A stretch of DNA of 64,000 nucleotides from Stachybotrys elegans (lineage: Eukaryota; Ascomycota; Sordariomycetes; Hypocreales; Stachybotryaceae), in assembly GCA_020746835.1 (NCBI GenBank), contig JAGPNK010000030.1, forward strand, positions 176,758-240,757, written 5' to 3'. This document shows, in pieces, positions 33,101-46,469 of the stretch. A program made the translations under genes and the position numbers. Within the stretch, counting starts at the first letter, position 1, and the number at the start of each line of letters is the position of its first letter. The notes beneath the pieces were generated by a model. It saw nothing but the letters and a program-made list of their open reading frames with translations. It was not told where the DNA came from and did no database searches.

Positions 33101-36100
33101 ATTCGATAGTCGAGGTCCTCTTGAGTTATATTGCTGGATTGACCAACCACTCGCGCTTCTAGGGCGATAGTTGCTTGTTTGCAATCCTTAATTCGATGAC
33201 TAGGGATTTGCTCTTCATGTGTATTCCTAGGAGGCTGCGCAGCAACATGAAGACAAAACTCTTGCAGCTGTGATCTGACAAGTTCTTTGTCGGGCTATGG
33301 ACATTATCATCATCTGCTAGGTTCACAGCCGGGTAGTTGTGCTGACAATGTGACGCCTGCGAGACTCGCGGCTTTCTCGATTTAACCTATGGGTCGTGGC
33401 TTATACGTTGCTGTGTTTTCGGTCTGTTTGCCAGATGATACACGTGTGTTTGCCTACTGGAGCATCTAAAGTCTTGAAGATTGAAGAGTCTGGGTTATCA
33501 CACGCCAATATTTCGGCTCTAACGAGTCACGAAATAAATACACATACAAGGCATTGGTTCAGCGTCATAGAACATTAAACTTGGGTAGAAGTGGAAGTTT
33601 TAAAGTTAAGGGTCAAATATCCCTTGCTCAATAGTAACTGAGCAGAAAACACTGCCTCTAGGAATGTACTATCCAGAGCTGATTCACTAAGATCCCAGTT
33701 TGGGATAGCAAAGATGTACTACTGGAGATGGCCACCTAGAAACAGACGTCATGCGTAACTTAGGACCGTAAGTTCTTATCCTCGCTTTTCTATTTTTGAC
33801 CACTGTCATGGCCTGCCTAACCTTTTGTCAATTCTGAGCTTTCTCTTCCACTTCTAATACCCACAGTGACGGATATATGAAAGCGGTCTACGAGAATAAT
33901 CAGGCCATTAGCGTGACTTAACATGGCACGAATATATATTGGTCCGCTGATGGCAATACCGGCATGAATGTAGGCCCATTAGCATATAGGCACAACTACT
34001 GAAGGCATTTGGTATTCGAGATATAAGTGGAATAATATTCTCATAAATTCTAGCATGTATCAATCACAATGTTTAGAGCAATACTAGGAAGTTATACTAT
34101 TTGGCCTATTACTGACACCTAGGCAAGTAAATCTACTGGCTCGAGATCTTTGAACTGGCTATCGTCTATCTGTTCATCCACATCATTCTTATCCTGCTCC
34201 CTTGCTCACTTTGGTTCTCCTATTAGGTTGGCTGATCCTGCACTTAGTCAGAGCCTCCTGGGTGCCTTTCAATGCCTTCTCTCCTCCTGAGAAACTGGTT
34301 GCGCTTATCTTACAACTTCCATTGAATGTTGGAGTTTGTATTAGTGAGAATGGCGGTGGTATCTACACTCGTGGTAGGGCCTGTCGCCTTTACAAGCTTG
34401 TTGCTGGCCTTTTGGAGGTTCAGTCCATCCTCAGTAGCCTGGGACGGAGTAGCAATTCCAAATATCAGCTAGCTGCTTTCCTGCTGTTGTATAATATCTA
34501 GCTTCTTTTTGCTTACGCCTAAACTTCTGTGGTGCATCTCTACACGCACTGACAGTGCATGGCCAACGCTGTATGAGAGCATCTAAAAGACGGAAGACTT
34601 GGATAAGATATGGCCAGCAGTCTTGTTCCTGCCTTTGGTCAGACTGTCCGGAAACGAGAGCTTTCAGCGTTGAATACAACAGCCCATCCTCACAGCGAGG
34701 CATATTTTCTAGCCTGGAAGATAATACGTCGTACGGCACCACAAGCAAAGCGTACAGCGAACCATGAGTTCCTGTTGCCAGGTTCCCTGCAGCACGGTTA
34801 ACAAGTATCGTCTACATCCGCCGAGTCCATACTACGGCGTGAATAACATGGATAGACAAAGCCTGTACTATTCCAGTCTAGAGACCTGGCCAATAAGTCG
34901 CATAAGCGTTGTCTTTCAAGCTGCATCAACAAGTGCTGGGTTAAGATTACCCCTCAGATGCATCATCAAATCAGCATTGGAATAACAGAAGACACGTGCG
35001 CGAATTCCAGAAGCGTTCGTCGTTATGATGTCAGTGCCGATGCCGACTTACGGATTTCCTGGCAGAGCGGACATTGCCCACATCAACTCCAACCATCATT
35101 GCTGTGCTGTGTGCCCGACACGGTGGCATGAATTAATAGGCAAGCACCTGGACTGGCAACTATCGTGGGAAGGTTCAAACTGTAGGTAGAGCAAAGGAGC
35201 AGAGATACTCGAGATGTATGTAATGCTCTGTCGCAGGTACAATGGTAGTCAGACATCCGGCTTCTGTCCAAGCTAGCGTGCGTCTTCCAGGGCTCGCTTG
35301 TATTCACCAGCATCGGGTTTGATCTGTTTGTTGTTCCCATGCACAAGACTAAAGGAAGCGAGCTCGCCGCGGTTAAGCATTTATGTTCAGGCTAGTCGCT
35401 CCATGCTAAGATGCGCTTTTATGGTAGTCACACTATTCCTGAAAACAGGCAGGTTATGATGAGGAAAAAAGTGTGCAGTGTAGGGTGTAAGCAGTAGAGA
35501 GCAAATAAACAGTAAAGGTGTTACAACAGGCAGGTTACAGGTGTAAAATTCCATTTCCGATCTCTTGTGCCGTCCTTTGACCTCGTTGATGGCTTCGCCA
35601 GCGGGTCGAATGTCTTTCAGAAGATAATGGTACAGCCTCGTCCATGCCATCACAGTCAAGGTCCTGGCCACGCACTTACTGGCAGACGGCTTGTCCGTCT
35701 CATTTCTGCCTGGATGATTCAATGATATCAGCCATCAAGGTGACCAAAATAATAATCAATATGAGAACACGCAGTTGCGTTGTTAAGCCGGTGCGAGACT
35801 TTTTCTGCAAATTGCGTCCAGTGAGAATATAGGATTTATGCGTTGTAGACTAACGGTTCTGTCGACGTTGAACGGAAATATGAGGCATCATTTCATGCTG
35901 GTTGGCACCTATATACAAGCTAGGGAGAGGTGTAGATGGCTGCCACATATCAGAGTCCGTCTTGGTATCGTTCCAGGCGCAGGCGGACACAGATAAGGGC
36001 ACAGACAGGGCACAGACAAGACAGGTAGGTCTGAGCCAGTATTTCCTACATCGATTCGTTCATTCATTGACAGGGAAGGCTATCATGTCCACTTCTTTTG

Positions 36101-39100
36101 TCTACGTAATAGGCAACGAATGCGAGTCTGTCGGTATCGGAGCCAGATACGCCAAATGTGATCAACCAGTCAGAACGAAATAGAAAGAATTGGCAAGTCG
36201 ATGTATCTGGGCTGAGAATTTCAGCCGAGAAGGCTAGAGTTAGATGACCAGGGGGATAGGTCAGGCATCAGCTCCGCACCTTGCCTGCGCCGGAAAGGTG
36301 AAGACGTGGAGAGGGAGCTCTCTTCTAGATGCCCCACGTACCTTAGCCCTTTCACTACTTGCCAAAATGCCCGACGTCGACCATGTTCACGACTCGCACA
36401 CGCCAAGACGAAAACAGCAGCAGAAAACACCGCCTAAGAAGTGGTCTCTCAAGCGATTTCAGGTCATCACCGATATATGAGTTAGGTGCATGGCGCATTC
36501 AAGCTTCACCCATCATTCCTCCGTTCCCTGTCACGTCAGCTCCTGACCCCGTAGTCTGCCTTGCAGGAAACCTCTGGATGCTATTGCAGTTGGTATAGAA
36601 CGCGCCAGCGCTTACGCAATAATGCAGGGGTTCCTCTTAATCGCGGCATATAAAGCCCGAGTGTTCCAAGGCCAGTGGCCAGTGTAATGAAACCAGAACT
36701 CGACAACCCGCCTCGAGCATCGTTGCTGACAGGTGCAATCCACCAACTGGAGGTAAGGACAGCCACCTTAGGGTAAGGCGACGTACAGCCTTTCAACTTA
36801 TAGGTCAGTACAGACCAGAACACTGGCCTTGAATCAGCTTTTAAATGAACACTCTTCTGCTTCTTGATCGGCATGTTGCTCAGCGGTTCGTTGTCGCCGG
36901 TTCCTCGGATGGGTCTGAGTCTATTGGCTCCTCAAGGCTTCTTCGAACCGAATCGCCTTGAGAATAGACTTGGGTGTCTTTGAGGCCGCTGTTGGAGCGT
37001 GACGTTGCGATCGTTGGGACGGTGTCGCAGATCGCGTGCGCGTCCGATGATGCTGAGGTCCGACGCCTTCGGTGTGGTAGAGATGCCGCGCAGCCATATA
37101 TGAATCTTGCTGCGTTTTATGGGCAAGTACGTCTTTTTCAAAATGAGGTCGAAACCCCGATTGAACTCCTCCATCGTGGCCTTGTTATCCCTGTCTGGAT
37201 CTGCTACCATAACCATGAGCGTCTGTCTGCAGCTGGAACGTCTCCTCTGTATAGGTCATTCTGGCTCTTTTGGGGCATGTCTCTGTCTCCTCGATCTCCT
37301 CGGGGGTCAAGAAAATTTCAGCCAGTTTCCCAGTTCAAATATGGAAACCATCTTTCCGCTCAGTCCGGCCGGCTGCCTCAGGTCAAAATAAACGGCAACC
37401 AAGGTCTACAACTGCGTCTCCCCCGAGCACGGTCTTGCTGCCTCGACGACGCAATCGGCGTGTCCCGCGACGCTCGCCCTGCCAGTGCGGGTATGCAGCC
37501 GACGAACCAGGACGAACGATGGCAAGTCGCACTTTTGCCCCGCTGGTAGATGCGGCCGGACACCGCCTCGCCGGAGGTCTTGGGCAGCAGCAGCCCCAGC
37601 CGTGGCAGACAGGGTTGATACACTTTCTGCAGACCTTCGCCTTATAACCGAGCCCATCGCCGCCCGTGACCAGCCCGACGAGACTGCGACGAGATATCCC
37701 AATCTCGATGAGCCCAGATTTGGCCCGCGACCTCTACATCTTCACGCAGCGTCCCAGGAAGCCAGGTAAGCTTGACGGCGGGCTCTTCAGGTTTACGCCA
37801 GTCCGACACGCCGACGCCCAGCAGAACGTTTACATTCAGACCCACTGCTCCGGGTCAACGGCCGAGTCCAGCCCCACAGCCGGCAGCTATTTGGATCCGG
37901 GACCACAATAGCAGCATTGTCTGTGTAGGAACGATGTTCATTGAAGAGAGAAGAGAGACTGCTACGCAGGTGGGCGGGAGCCCCCATTGTACATCTGTGC
38001 GGTCCCACATTCCAATACACAACTGGTGGTATGTCGACTGCTGGATTCAGGTACACCACACAACTGCCAGATCTACGCCACCGTTCAGCGTTGCGACAAC
38101 CGGACTGCTCTTTGGGCCCACGCCTTGTCGACACGCCGTCCAGCATTCCGCCGGCTAATAAAGCATTTACATTTGTTTCACCGACTGCAGAGCTAACGTC
38201 ATAGTCCAGTATCCCCACGAGCTCTTTAGGCACTCACCTCAGGCCAACGAGCCTTTAACATTTCAACAAGCACGACAACTCGATAACAGCCGGGATTATT
38301 GGCTCCGCTACCAGAGGCAAACAAGAAGCAGAACCGAGCCGGCGTCATCATTTAAGTCCGGCCGATGCTGCAGCCAGAAGGACGGACGTCGATGCGAACC
38401 GTTCTGGAGAGAGCATAACCGCCTTTTAAAGCACGATCGGCGTGGCTGGTCTGTCAGCTCCGACCTTTGGTCTGCCAGCAGCTCGACGATTCAGGACGGG
38501 CGTCAGACAAGGCGTTGGATATGCACTGCAGAACGCCCTGGAGACGATCACGGCTCCACTGCCCACCACATCTGACAACACCGAAGCGGATCTGCCCCCG
38601 CAGCCTCATCTTCGTAACCGCCACCAACGATAGCCCACCAGATTCCCTTAGCATCTCGCTCAAACGGAAGTCAAACAAATTGCCACCACGGCCCGTTCCT
38701 ACCGACGACATCACTCAGGCAGCGACGCCCGCCCTCTCATGCGATGGCATTTGTTCTAACGGAGAGCCAGAAGCCCGTTTCGCAACCACGTCTTGCCTTT
38801 GGTCGATATGAGTCCGACAAATTCCCAAGTTTCGTAAGCGCCTTTGTGTGGCCCTTTGTTGTCCAATGCGTAATGTCGGCGTTTGGGAAAGCTAGTTCAT
38901 ATAAAGTGCCCTAACATGCAGTCTTATCCACTACAACTAAGCTAACTATCATGAAACCCATGAACTTATAAGCCAAGCACTCTATCAGGTCGAACTGAAC
39001 GGAAACAGCCTAATTCATCAGATGTTATATTTGTAAGGGGCTTACGTTAGCCAAGGCCCTGGTCCGCCTGAGAGTCCGATCCCCTCTGGAGAATGATGTT

Positions 39101-39509
39101 AATCCAAGGTGTGCAAATGATTGGATTTGCTGTGCTCTCGGCCCCGTGTGCGCAAGGGAGTCCCATTCCCCATGTATTCAAAATATTCACAACAATCTAT
39201 ACTGGCAGCGGACGTTCGGCGAACGTGGCGTGCCTTGCGACTGGAACCGACAGGCTGGTGTCTTTCCTGGCAAACAAGGCGAGACTGCTGGCCTGACTGC
39301 CTGATTCTTGGCCAACGAGTTCCACGGCCGCTCGCAGAGAGCCACAGTCTGCTTCGCAATTCCCCGCCAGCTGATCGAGGCAGAAAGGCGTGGACAGTCG
39401 GGAGATTCACTTCCTGCGCCGTCTGACCAATGCTTGACGATGGCTCTCGGCATCACGACTCTTCGCCAGCAGGATCACAAGGTTGATAGGTAGCCCACCA
39501 CGTCTCTTA
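30191..39509. other. 9.3 kb without a recognisable gene
   Basis: The composition is intermediate and the region contains only short open frames. One 50-codon frame at 30455-30604 looks coding ('WYRDEITFEFIKAGRAGFE', 'HSMTVSLPMYSW') and may be a further scrap of a gene near the 25.5-30.2 kb relic. A short plausible N-terminus occurs at 36367 ('MPDVDHVHDSHTPRRKQQQ'), with no continuation. Nothing else can be named. The whole zone reads as long-decayed DNA. Confidence 0.4.
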
Positions 39510-41500
39510 CGTACGCACTACTCCATCAGCTTTATTGTAATTCCTGGTCTTGACGGACACGCATTCAGATCTAAAGAGAGGGACGGAGAGCACTCCCGTA
39601 TGGCATTATGGGAAATGGCAACGATGAGCCCATTGCACGCATTGTGCTCTATGGCTGCCTCGAGTCTTTCACAGCGCGAACTTTCAGAACCTAGAAGACC
39701 TTGCGACTCTTTTCACTCGCCTTCAGAGCCTGGAAGTTAAGGAAACTTACCGGCCGAGAGTTTCTATCGCCCATATCCTAGGCGGTTGATCGTCAAGCAG
39801 GAACGCCTGACAGCATATGTCTATGCAACTTTCTTACAGCGTAGTCGAACCTCATATCTACAATCCGAAGAACGAGGACCAGAATCTCTTGCGAGCGGTG
39901 TACGGAATGTCTTTTTCAACATATCGGCATGGGTGTCTTTTCACCCATCTCTTGTCGGAGACGGACAGATCCCTGCTGGAGTCTAATTCGCGAATTCTCA
40001 GCACCGCAGCGCGAATTCCGGAGGGACTGGGAGGCGAAGGCGAGTCCGAGATTTATGTTCTATGAAATCCGCGCGTCGCCGGCGTAAAGGTATGTTTCTA
40101 GTAGCTGCCGACGGCCGTAAAGATATGTCTCTGTTTGGTAACTTCCGGCGAGGTGTGGTGAGATGCAGCAGCACGAACCTTGCGGCTTTAGTGATAAGAC
40201 ATCAGCCACGCATTGCCAACCGTAGGAGAATCGGCCAGAGCATATCTGCGCCATTAACCATACTCCGGGAGGTGGTTAAGCTTAGGCCGCAAGAGAACGA
40301 GTACCAGAAGGTTCTTGGGCAGATCAACGGCCTTATTCAACGGACTGCAGTACCAAGGCATATATGACCAAGTTACACTCCAAGTCAATCAGGTAAAGTA
40401 CAAATTGTGTTAAAACATCGCAGGCCCATTACAGCCGAAGCTATTGCAGCAGGTAACGGATTGCTGCAATCGCTAGCCTTTCATTAGATGGAGCATCGCG
40501 CCCATGACTTTGACCGCGGGCTGCGTCAACACAAGACAAAGCTGGGCGGTTTCCGATTGAGGCCTGTCTGTATCAAGGAAAGCTGGGCTCCGGGAAGTCG
40601 ACGCTGCTAAAATACGCTGTCAATAAGCACGGAGCCAGACTGCGACTTATTTTTGCGTTCTTCGATGGTCGCGGCGATGAACTCCAAGGACTCCTATTGG
40701 CCTCAGACAGTTCGCATCTGCTTCTCTTGTCGCCACTACCCTAGATCTGGACAGTGTTCGAAATATGTTTCGAGAATGAAACCCCGGGGATATCTCTACC
40801 ATCGTGGACGAACGGCTCGGTACCTTCCGTGCACGATCATTTACGATTCCGGCATTGATCAAGAATGTCCCCGGCAACTTTATGTGCCTCGTGGCGGAGG
40901 AGGGCTTGAGATCCAGCTGGATTTCGGGAAATCGAGCAGCAGTCGACTCAATCCCTCTAGAATATACCAACACCTCATTCAAAGCATGGGAGCGGCTCCC
41001 TACATTCATCTAATGGATCTGCTTCGCCATCGGCCCTTTTGATGAGTTGCAATGGGCCATGGGAAGGCGCCTACACCGTCATTACAGGCATGCCAGAGCG
41101 CTAAAGATGATGTGCCTGACAGTGTCTGGATGAATAGGCAACAGACCCTCAGCCGGGGTGCCGAGGTCACCCATGCGCAGGTCGTCGGTTTATCCACCAG
41201 TCGTCAAGGACTTTGTCAAGGGAGGCCTGTCAGCTTTGGACGGCAGCGGAACCGGCCGAGGCGGCAATCACACTTCCTTTATTTGCCTACGCTACCTGGT
41301 GATGGAGATGTCAATAAGCTGCGACGACGACTTTCACTTGCGTTACTACGACCTCGTGGGCATAATGCAGTGCAACGGTATTCCTCAAGAGGATCCTGGA
41401 AACTTTCTTGCCGTTAACGCTCTCGTGGACCGTTCGTGCGGGGACTATAAATTGATACTCCAATGTCCATCGAGGGCCAGTCTAGTACGTGTTGTCAAGT
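39510..41500 (+). pseudogene. Esterase-NACHT NLR pseudogene
   Basis: Fragments in the right order for a fungal NLR occur on the plus strand. An alpha/beta-hydrolase (serine esterase-like) part begins with 'IVIPGLDGHAF' (about 39534-39566), followed by 'NFQNLEDLATLFTRLQSLEV' and 'SIAHILGG' ending at 39786, then 'NEDQNLLRAVYG' and 'GLGGEGESEIYVL'. In related proteins the latter motif is AHSLGG with the nucleophilic Ser, and here that position is Ile and TGA follows. Next come 'SLAFH', 'MEHRAHDFDRG' and the NACHT P-loop 'GKLGSGKST' (40577-40603) with 'FAFFDGRGDELQG' behind it. Frames change repeatedly and stops intervene, so it is dead. NLRs of this design are STAND NTPases thought to sense non-self and trigger cell death. 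The C-terminal repeat domain was not identified. Confidence 0.65.
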
Positions 41501-42106
41501 AGGGTCTTTGGCTGTTGAAGTCACTTGCAAAGGACATTCAAAATACTGTCATGACGTAAAGATGGACTTGGCAAAATGCCGCTGTCCTCGCTGTTAAACT
41601 GCATCTCAATATAGATAGGGTCAATGTTGAAACAAAAGATGGATTTACTGGGCGCCGCTGTTCTGGGCTGTAACATACAGCTGTTGCCAAGCTGCTGCTT
41701 GTAATAGGCAAGGTCAAAGTTGATGCGAAGCCAGCCGCCGTTATTGCATGCTGCTGTGAAGCAACATAACACCTAGTTAGGCTGCTACTGCGACTGGCAG
41801 AGTAAACGAGGGACCATCCATGATAGAGAGGCAACCTTCACAAGGGGCGTTACGAATTCGCAAACAATTGTCAGTCCGTCGGGTCGGAGCTCAACGAGAA
41901 AGTTGCATTATCCCTCACTGTATGATGAAGACACAGCGACGAAGATTCTCCACCGCAGGAGATAAAGTTCCTATTCTGCGACAAAGGTTCTATGTATTCC
42001 GAGTCATGACTTGGACATGGCACAGACGGTAGCCATCGACTGTATGGCCTGCCTCCAAATGATAAGCGAGGTTCACGCACCCACCACATACCCTAACGAC
42101 GCGCGC

Positions 42107-42234
42107 AAGCTTTTCTCAATCGAATTTTTTGCTGAGTGTTATCTGTTGATTTGATACTGTCTTTCTTGTTAGAGAGAGCCTTCTCAAGTTACTAGTCTGT
42201 ATCCCATTGGGTACATGAATGGGAAATCCCATAT
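42107..42234 (+). repeat. Dispersed repeat, copy 3 (partly mutated)
   Basis: It matches the other copies from 'aagcttttctcaatcgaatttt' onward through 'gttagagagagccttctcaa' and 'tctgtatcccattggg' to 'gggaaatccca', with a mixture of ancestral and C-to-T changed positions, intermediate between the 19-kb and 46-kb copies. Confidence 0.6.
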
Positions 42235-43206
42235 ACTCTAATGACGCAGCGTCCAACATCACAGACAGCCATCATGCGTCTCTGAATAACCACACCAAAT
42301 TTTGGTTAAAAGGACAGTAGACACAGTTTTTCCAGTCAGTTGGAAGAACCTCTTTTCCCAGGACATTGAAGACTTTCCGGCATTACTGCGTGCATTCAAG
42401 ACTCTTTTAGTGAAGGCTCTGTTACGGTCGTAGGGCAGGCAATCTTGCCAGGAAACACAAAGAGTAATTTTATTATCGGTCCGTTACTTCTTCAATTATT
42501 GTTGTCTGGCTTGAATCCAGCCGAATCACGGAAACTTCCAAATCTCCTCCAGACGAGCATGACAATGAACTTGCAGACTCAGAAGCCAGAGGCTAAGAGC
42601 CGAGAGAACATGACGCCTCAGGGAAGTTCCAGTTCTGGATGAAGGACTCCGCCGCAATGATTTCCCCGAAGACTGCTGTTGGAACAGTGACATTCGAACG
42701 AACCGACCGGCCCGAGTCCCTGATAACAGCCTTGAATAAAGGCAAGGCTTCAAAAGGCAAGGTTACTAACTGCGTTCAATTCGTAAAACAGACATGGCCT
42801 TGACTGGCGGGCCGTACATGAGGGACTGATCGCCACAGCAAGAGGGTTCAACGCTACTTGACGAGTGGTCGACAACGCAACCGCGGCAAATTCAGCGCGA
42901 ATAATTGTCATACAAACGGTTGCTAAAATTAAGCTCGTCGAGAATCTAGTTCCGATTGAGTGCACGGGGCTACCTTGCACTATCATTAAGGTCGCTCAGT
43001 GTTTTCCCCACAACCGATACTGCATTGCAGAGCCCACTTTGCATGTGTTGGCTGGCAGCCCTAACCATTCAATGTAACGAGGTTCCGCTAGTTATCCATG
43101 AGAGTTGCCGGCCAAGGGTTTATATTAGTAAACTAGTTGGGAACCCAGGTATTTCCAGGCGATTCCAATCCCTCGACGAGCAACTTCGGTGGAGGGTAGT
43201 GTCGGT

Positions 43207-43243
43207 TGGCATTGTGGGCACACGAACGGGATATCCCACATAC
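43207..43243 (+). repeat. Short fragment of the dispersed repeat 3' end
   Basis: About 35 bases containing 'gggcacacgaacggg' and 'atcccaca' match only the 3' end of the dispersed repeat. It is short, but the match to the least mutated copy is nearly exact. Confidence 0.4.
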
Positions 43244-46212
43244 GGCAGTAGCCTTACAGACTAACCATTCTTGCCGTGGTATTCGACTGTCAATGAATCC
43301 AGAGATCGATTTCTTTATGACGATCCGCGGGTATTTAAATAGGTTAGTTCACTCCATTGAAATCATTTCCATCAAGCGGTGCAGAAACATTGGCTGGACG
43401 CCTAAAGTGTCGTACAACATCGGGAAGACGGACATCAGTGGACTGGCGTATTCCGATAGGTGACTCAAAGTGTCGCCAGGATCCCAGCAAACTACACCAT
43501 TGGGTGGTCTAGTCCAGCCCCGGTAGGGAGAAATCATCATTTCCAGAGGCCTAATGTTTCTGTCAATCGGTGCACGGATCTCTCCTGGGTGCAAAGACAG
43601 ATCTCCAGCCACTTAACGACACAATACTACCCTACTCGTTTAGCATATATCATGTTCTATGATACTGCTTGCCACTGGGCATGGCTCACCAATAGCCTCC
43701 ACACCGTGGTCTACCTTCTACGGTCGTTAAGAAACAACCTAGACAGCCACTTCGCTAGGGACTGTTATCCAAATTGGAGGAACACACCAATGCATCCAGC
43801 CCAAGCGCAGTGATCGAATTCCCCGCAATATCAATAACCTTGAGCAGCCCATGTTTTGAATCTCGACAACATCCGAGGAAACGACAGTCAATGACATATC
43901 AACCAAGACAGAGACAGATCCTCGAGCATTTTGGTAAAAGGATCGAGTCAGCATCGACCATCAGACTCGGGACTCGGGTACTTCAGCAGCGGGAATCCCG
44001 TCAAACTGACCCCGCGGAGTCAGCTCGAAGACTACCGGTTTCATTGCCGTCCCCGAGCCTCATGTAGTCAACCCCAAGGTATTTCGCAGCGCTGGCAGGT
44101 CCTAGGTGGACTTTATATGGGAATCCAAGCAGTAACACTATTCAGAGAGGGTTTCAGCCAGCTCCACGACTCCATGCGTCCACTGGAATACCTCGCCGAA
44201 GGACTACCTTGCCGTTGCAGGTTTCGATCTCGCGCGCATCCCCATCATGCTGGTACCAGGTATATACTGGTGCAAACCCGCAGCGTCAAGCCTGCCAAGT
44301 GGCTCGGCGTAACCATGCCAAGTCGTGCGATAGAGTCCAGGTTCTTCTTCCCTGAGGTTACCATCTTCACTTCGATGAACCCAAACTCTAACGTTGAATG
44401 ATTAATCTAATATCCGTGATTCACACTCGACAGCAAGTTACACACTGTTGCCGAACAGTCACATAGATTTCGTAAACACGCTAGAAAGTAGTTTGCATTC
44501 AGTGAATCACTCTACGTAGGCCAACCGCCTTTGTTGTTCAAGCAACATCATCTCTTTATTTATTCCAGACAAATCGATCTTGGATTAACTGTGGGTGGTA
44601 AGTTTTCTGGTGCGAGATATGAAGTCACAAAGTTATCGTGAATTCGTCGTGATACAGGTATGTTATGATCACCACCCCAAGCCATCACTGCCCTCAAACT
44701 CCGCCTCGACGCAACCAACACGTTCAATCAGCTGACCCACAGATTCTTCACGATTCGGATCAAGTCGATGCAACCGGATGATCGCATCTCCGACTACCCA
44801 ACAGCAGAGATTATCACTGAGGACGATTATTAACCTCCCTGACCTTTAGCACAACCGCATTGCGTCTTCTCTCGGCATCCTTTATCGTCTCCTGGCCGAG
44901 CTGATGTCAGATGTGCTTGGACATCTCTATGCTTAGTTGATTGCACATTTTGGCGTGTGCCTTCCAAGGCCACGTCTCCGTTCAGTCATACCGTCCATAA
45001 CACGATATGGTCACATTTGCTCCTTGTGTGTTTCGGGCGTTGCGACGTTCTGACATACTTTGTCCGAATTCTGATAGCACACTCTACGGGGCTCTACGCG
45101 ATGGAATGTACTGTCTGCGCCCAATATGACCCTCTTCTTCTGGCATGCGAGAATCTTGTTGGTTTTGCCTTCTCGTTGACTCGTCGTTTTAATTACTTTC
45201 ACTTGACAAAGCAAGCCACTTTTTACTCTCCCCAGCTAGACAATCAACCAACTACCAAGCATCCATGTTGATCTCTGCTGGTCTTTAGCACAAAGATGGA
45301 AAGAGAGCTTGATCTCAAGGGCATGGGTCTGCCGAAAACATGGCAGAGGTTCAATGACTTCTTCAACCCTGACTCTGTTTAATACTACCAGAGCGAGTCA
45401 ACGGCTACCCGAGGTAAAACAAATTGCTATCGCGCAAGAGGGCTTTATTCCGCATGCTTGGATATTCAGCATGGGTTCTATTCAATCCCTTCACTTTCTA
45501 GCACCAACAAATCGAGAACGGATTGTGGTGTCTTGACTGCCAATACATCTGCGATTCATGTCGTATAGCATGCCCCTGCCCTCACTTGTCACGGAACTTA
45601 CTGCTGGCCGGTGTTCTAGGCTATTCAAATTTAGCCAGAGATTGGGAGCTCATTCGAGTCTCCTGAAGCACGTTGAGACATACAGATGCTGCCGAGAAAT
45701 GCTTGGAACCAGAGAGTCCATAACTTCGCAACTCGGTGCTAACGAACATGACGAGGAGCGAAAGTGATTGAATGCTAGTAGATATCAGAAAGGTCTGTAG
45801 AATATACTGGACGGTGGCGTTTCACGGAGATGCGTGATGCATTAGGGTAGCAGGAGAACAGGGCTCGGGGCCCAGAATGGACTTGGATTCCTGTAGCAGA
45901 GTTGCAACCATTTACTTGCAGTTAAAGCGCGGTTACCAGTGGTCCATGAACGATCTAGAAGCGGATCAGAGCCCTTGGTTTCCGAGCTAGGGCCTTAACT
46001 TCCTGTCTCATATAGTAATAAATTTCGAGAGTTCGTCCTTGGGCTGTCTCCTCTTTACTTTCGACCCCGTTCTGGGTGTTGCTGGGTTGGCATAACCGAC
46101 CTTTGTATATGATACTCATCCGCCTCTGTCTGGAAATGCCTTTGCAACTTCATTCTGAGTAAAATAATTTTAGGAATGTTCTAGTCAACGTATTCTGGTC
46201 TTTTTATATCGT

Positions 46213-46450
46213 TATATAATCTGACAAACGCCACGGCGGCATCTTCTAGGCAATTGTACTATATGGCTAGAAAACTTTAATATCTACTATAGCTATAAGC
46301 ATTAAGCTTTTCTTAATTAAGTATATTTTCTAACTAATTATTATCTATTAATCTAATATTATCTTTATTATTAGAGGGGGCCTTCTTAAAGTTACTGGTC
46401 TGTATCCTATTGGGGCACACAAACGGGAAATCCTATATATAATCTGACAA
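46213..46450 (+). repeat. Dispersed repeat, copy 4, with 15-bp flanking direct repeats
   Basis: A 208-bp element (46228-46435) is bounded by a perfect 15-bp direct repeat, tatataatctgacaa, at 46213-46227 and 46436-46450. The element starts 'acgccacggcggcatc', has an AT-rich centre and ends 'cacacaaacgggaaatccta'. It has no terminal inverted repeats and no open frame. A direct duplication of this length around a short non-coding element fits a SINE-like or other target-primed insertion better than a DNA transposon. It is the most complete and most AT-mutated copy. Confidence 0.6.
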
Positions 46451-46469
46451 TGTGCTCTTTTCACAGCGA

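Larger units (their letters stand above)
41501..46212. other. 4.7 kb of decayed sequence with two repeat copies
   Basis: No gene could be supported. Protein-like scraps appear, for example 'ARIIVIQTVAKIKLVENL' near 42895-42950, but no family is recognisable. The repeat copies at 42107-42234 and 43207-43243 are listed separately. Confidence 0.4.

Noticed and set aside
34202..34501. 99-codon plus-strand open frame with hydrophobic start
   Set aside because: Isolated in long-decayed DNA, no recognisable domain, surrounded by closed frames.
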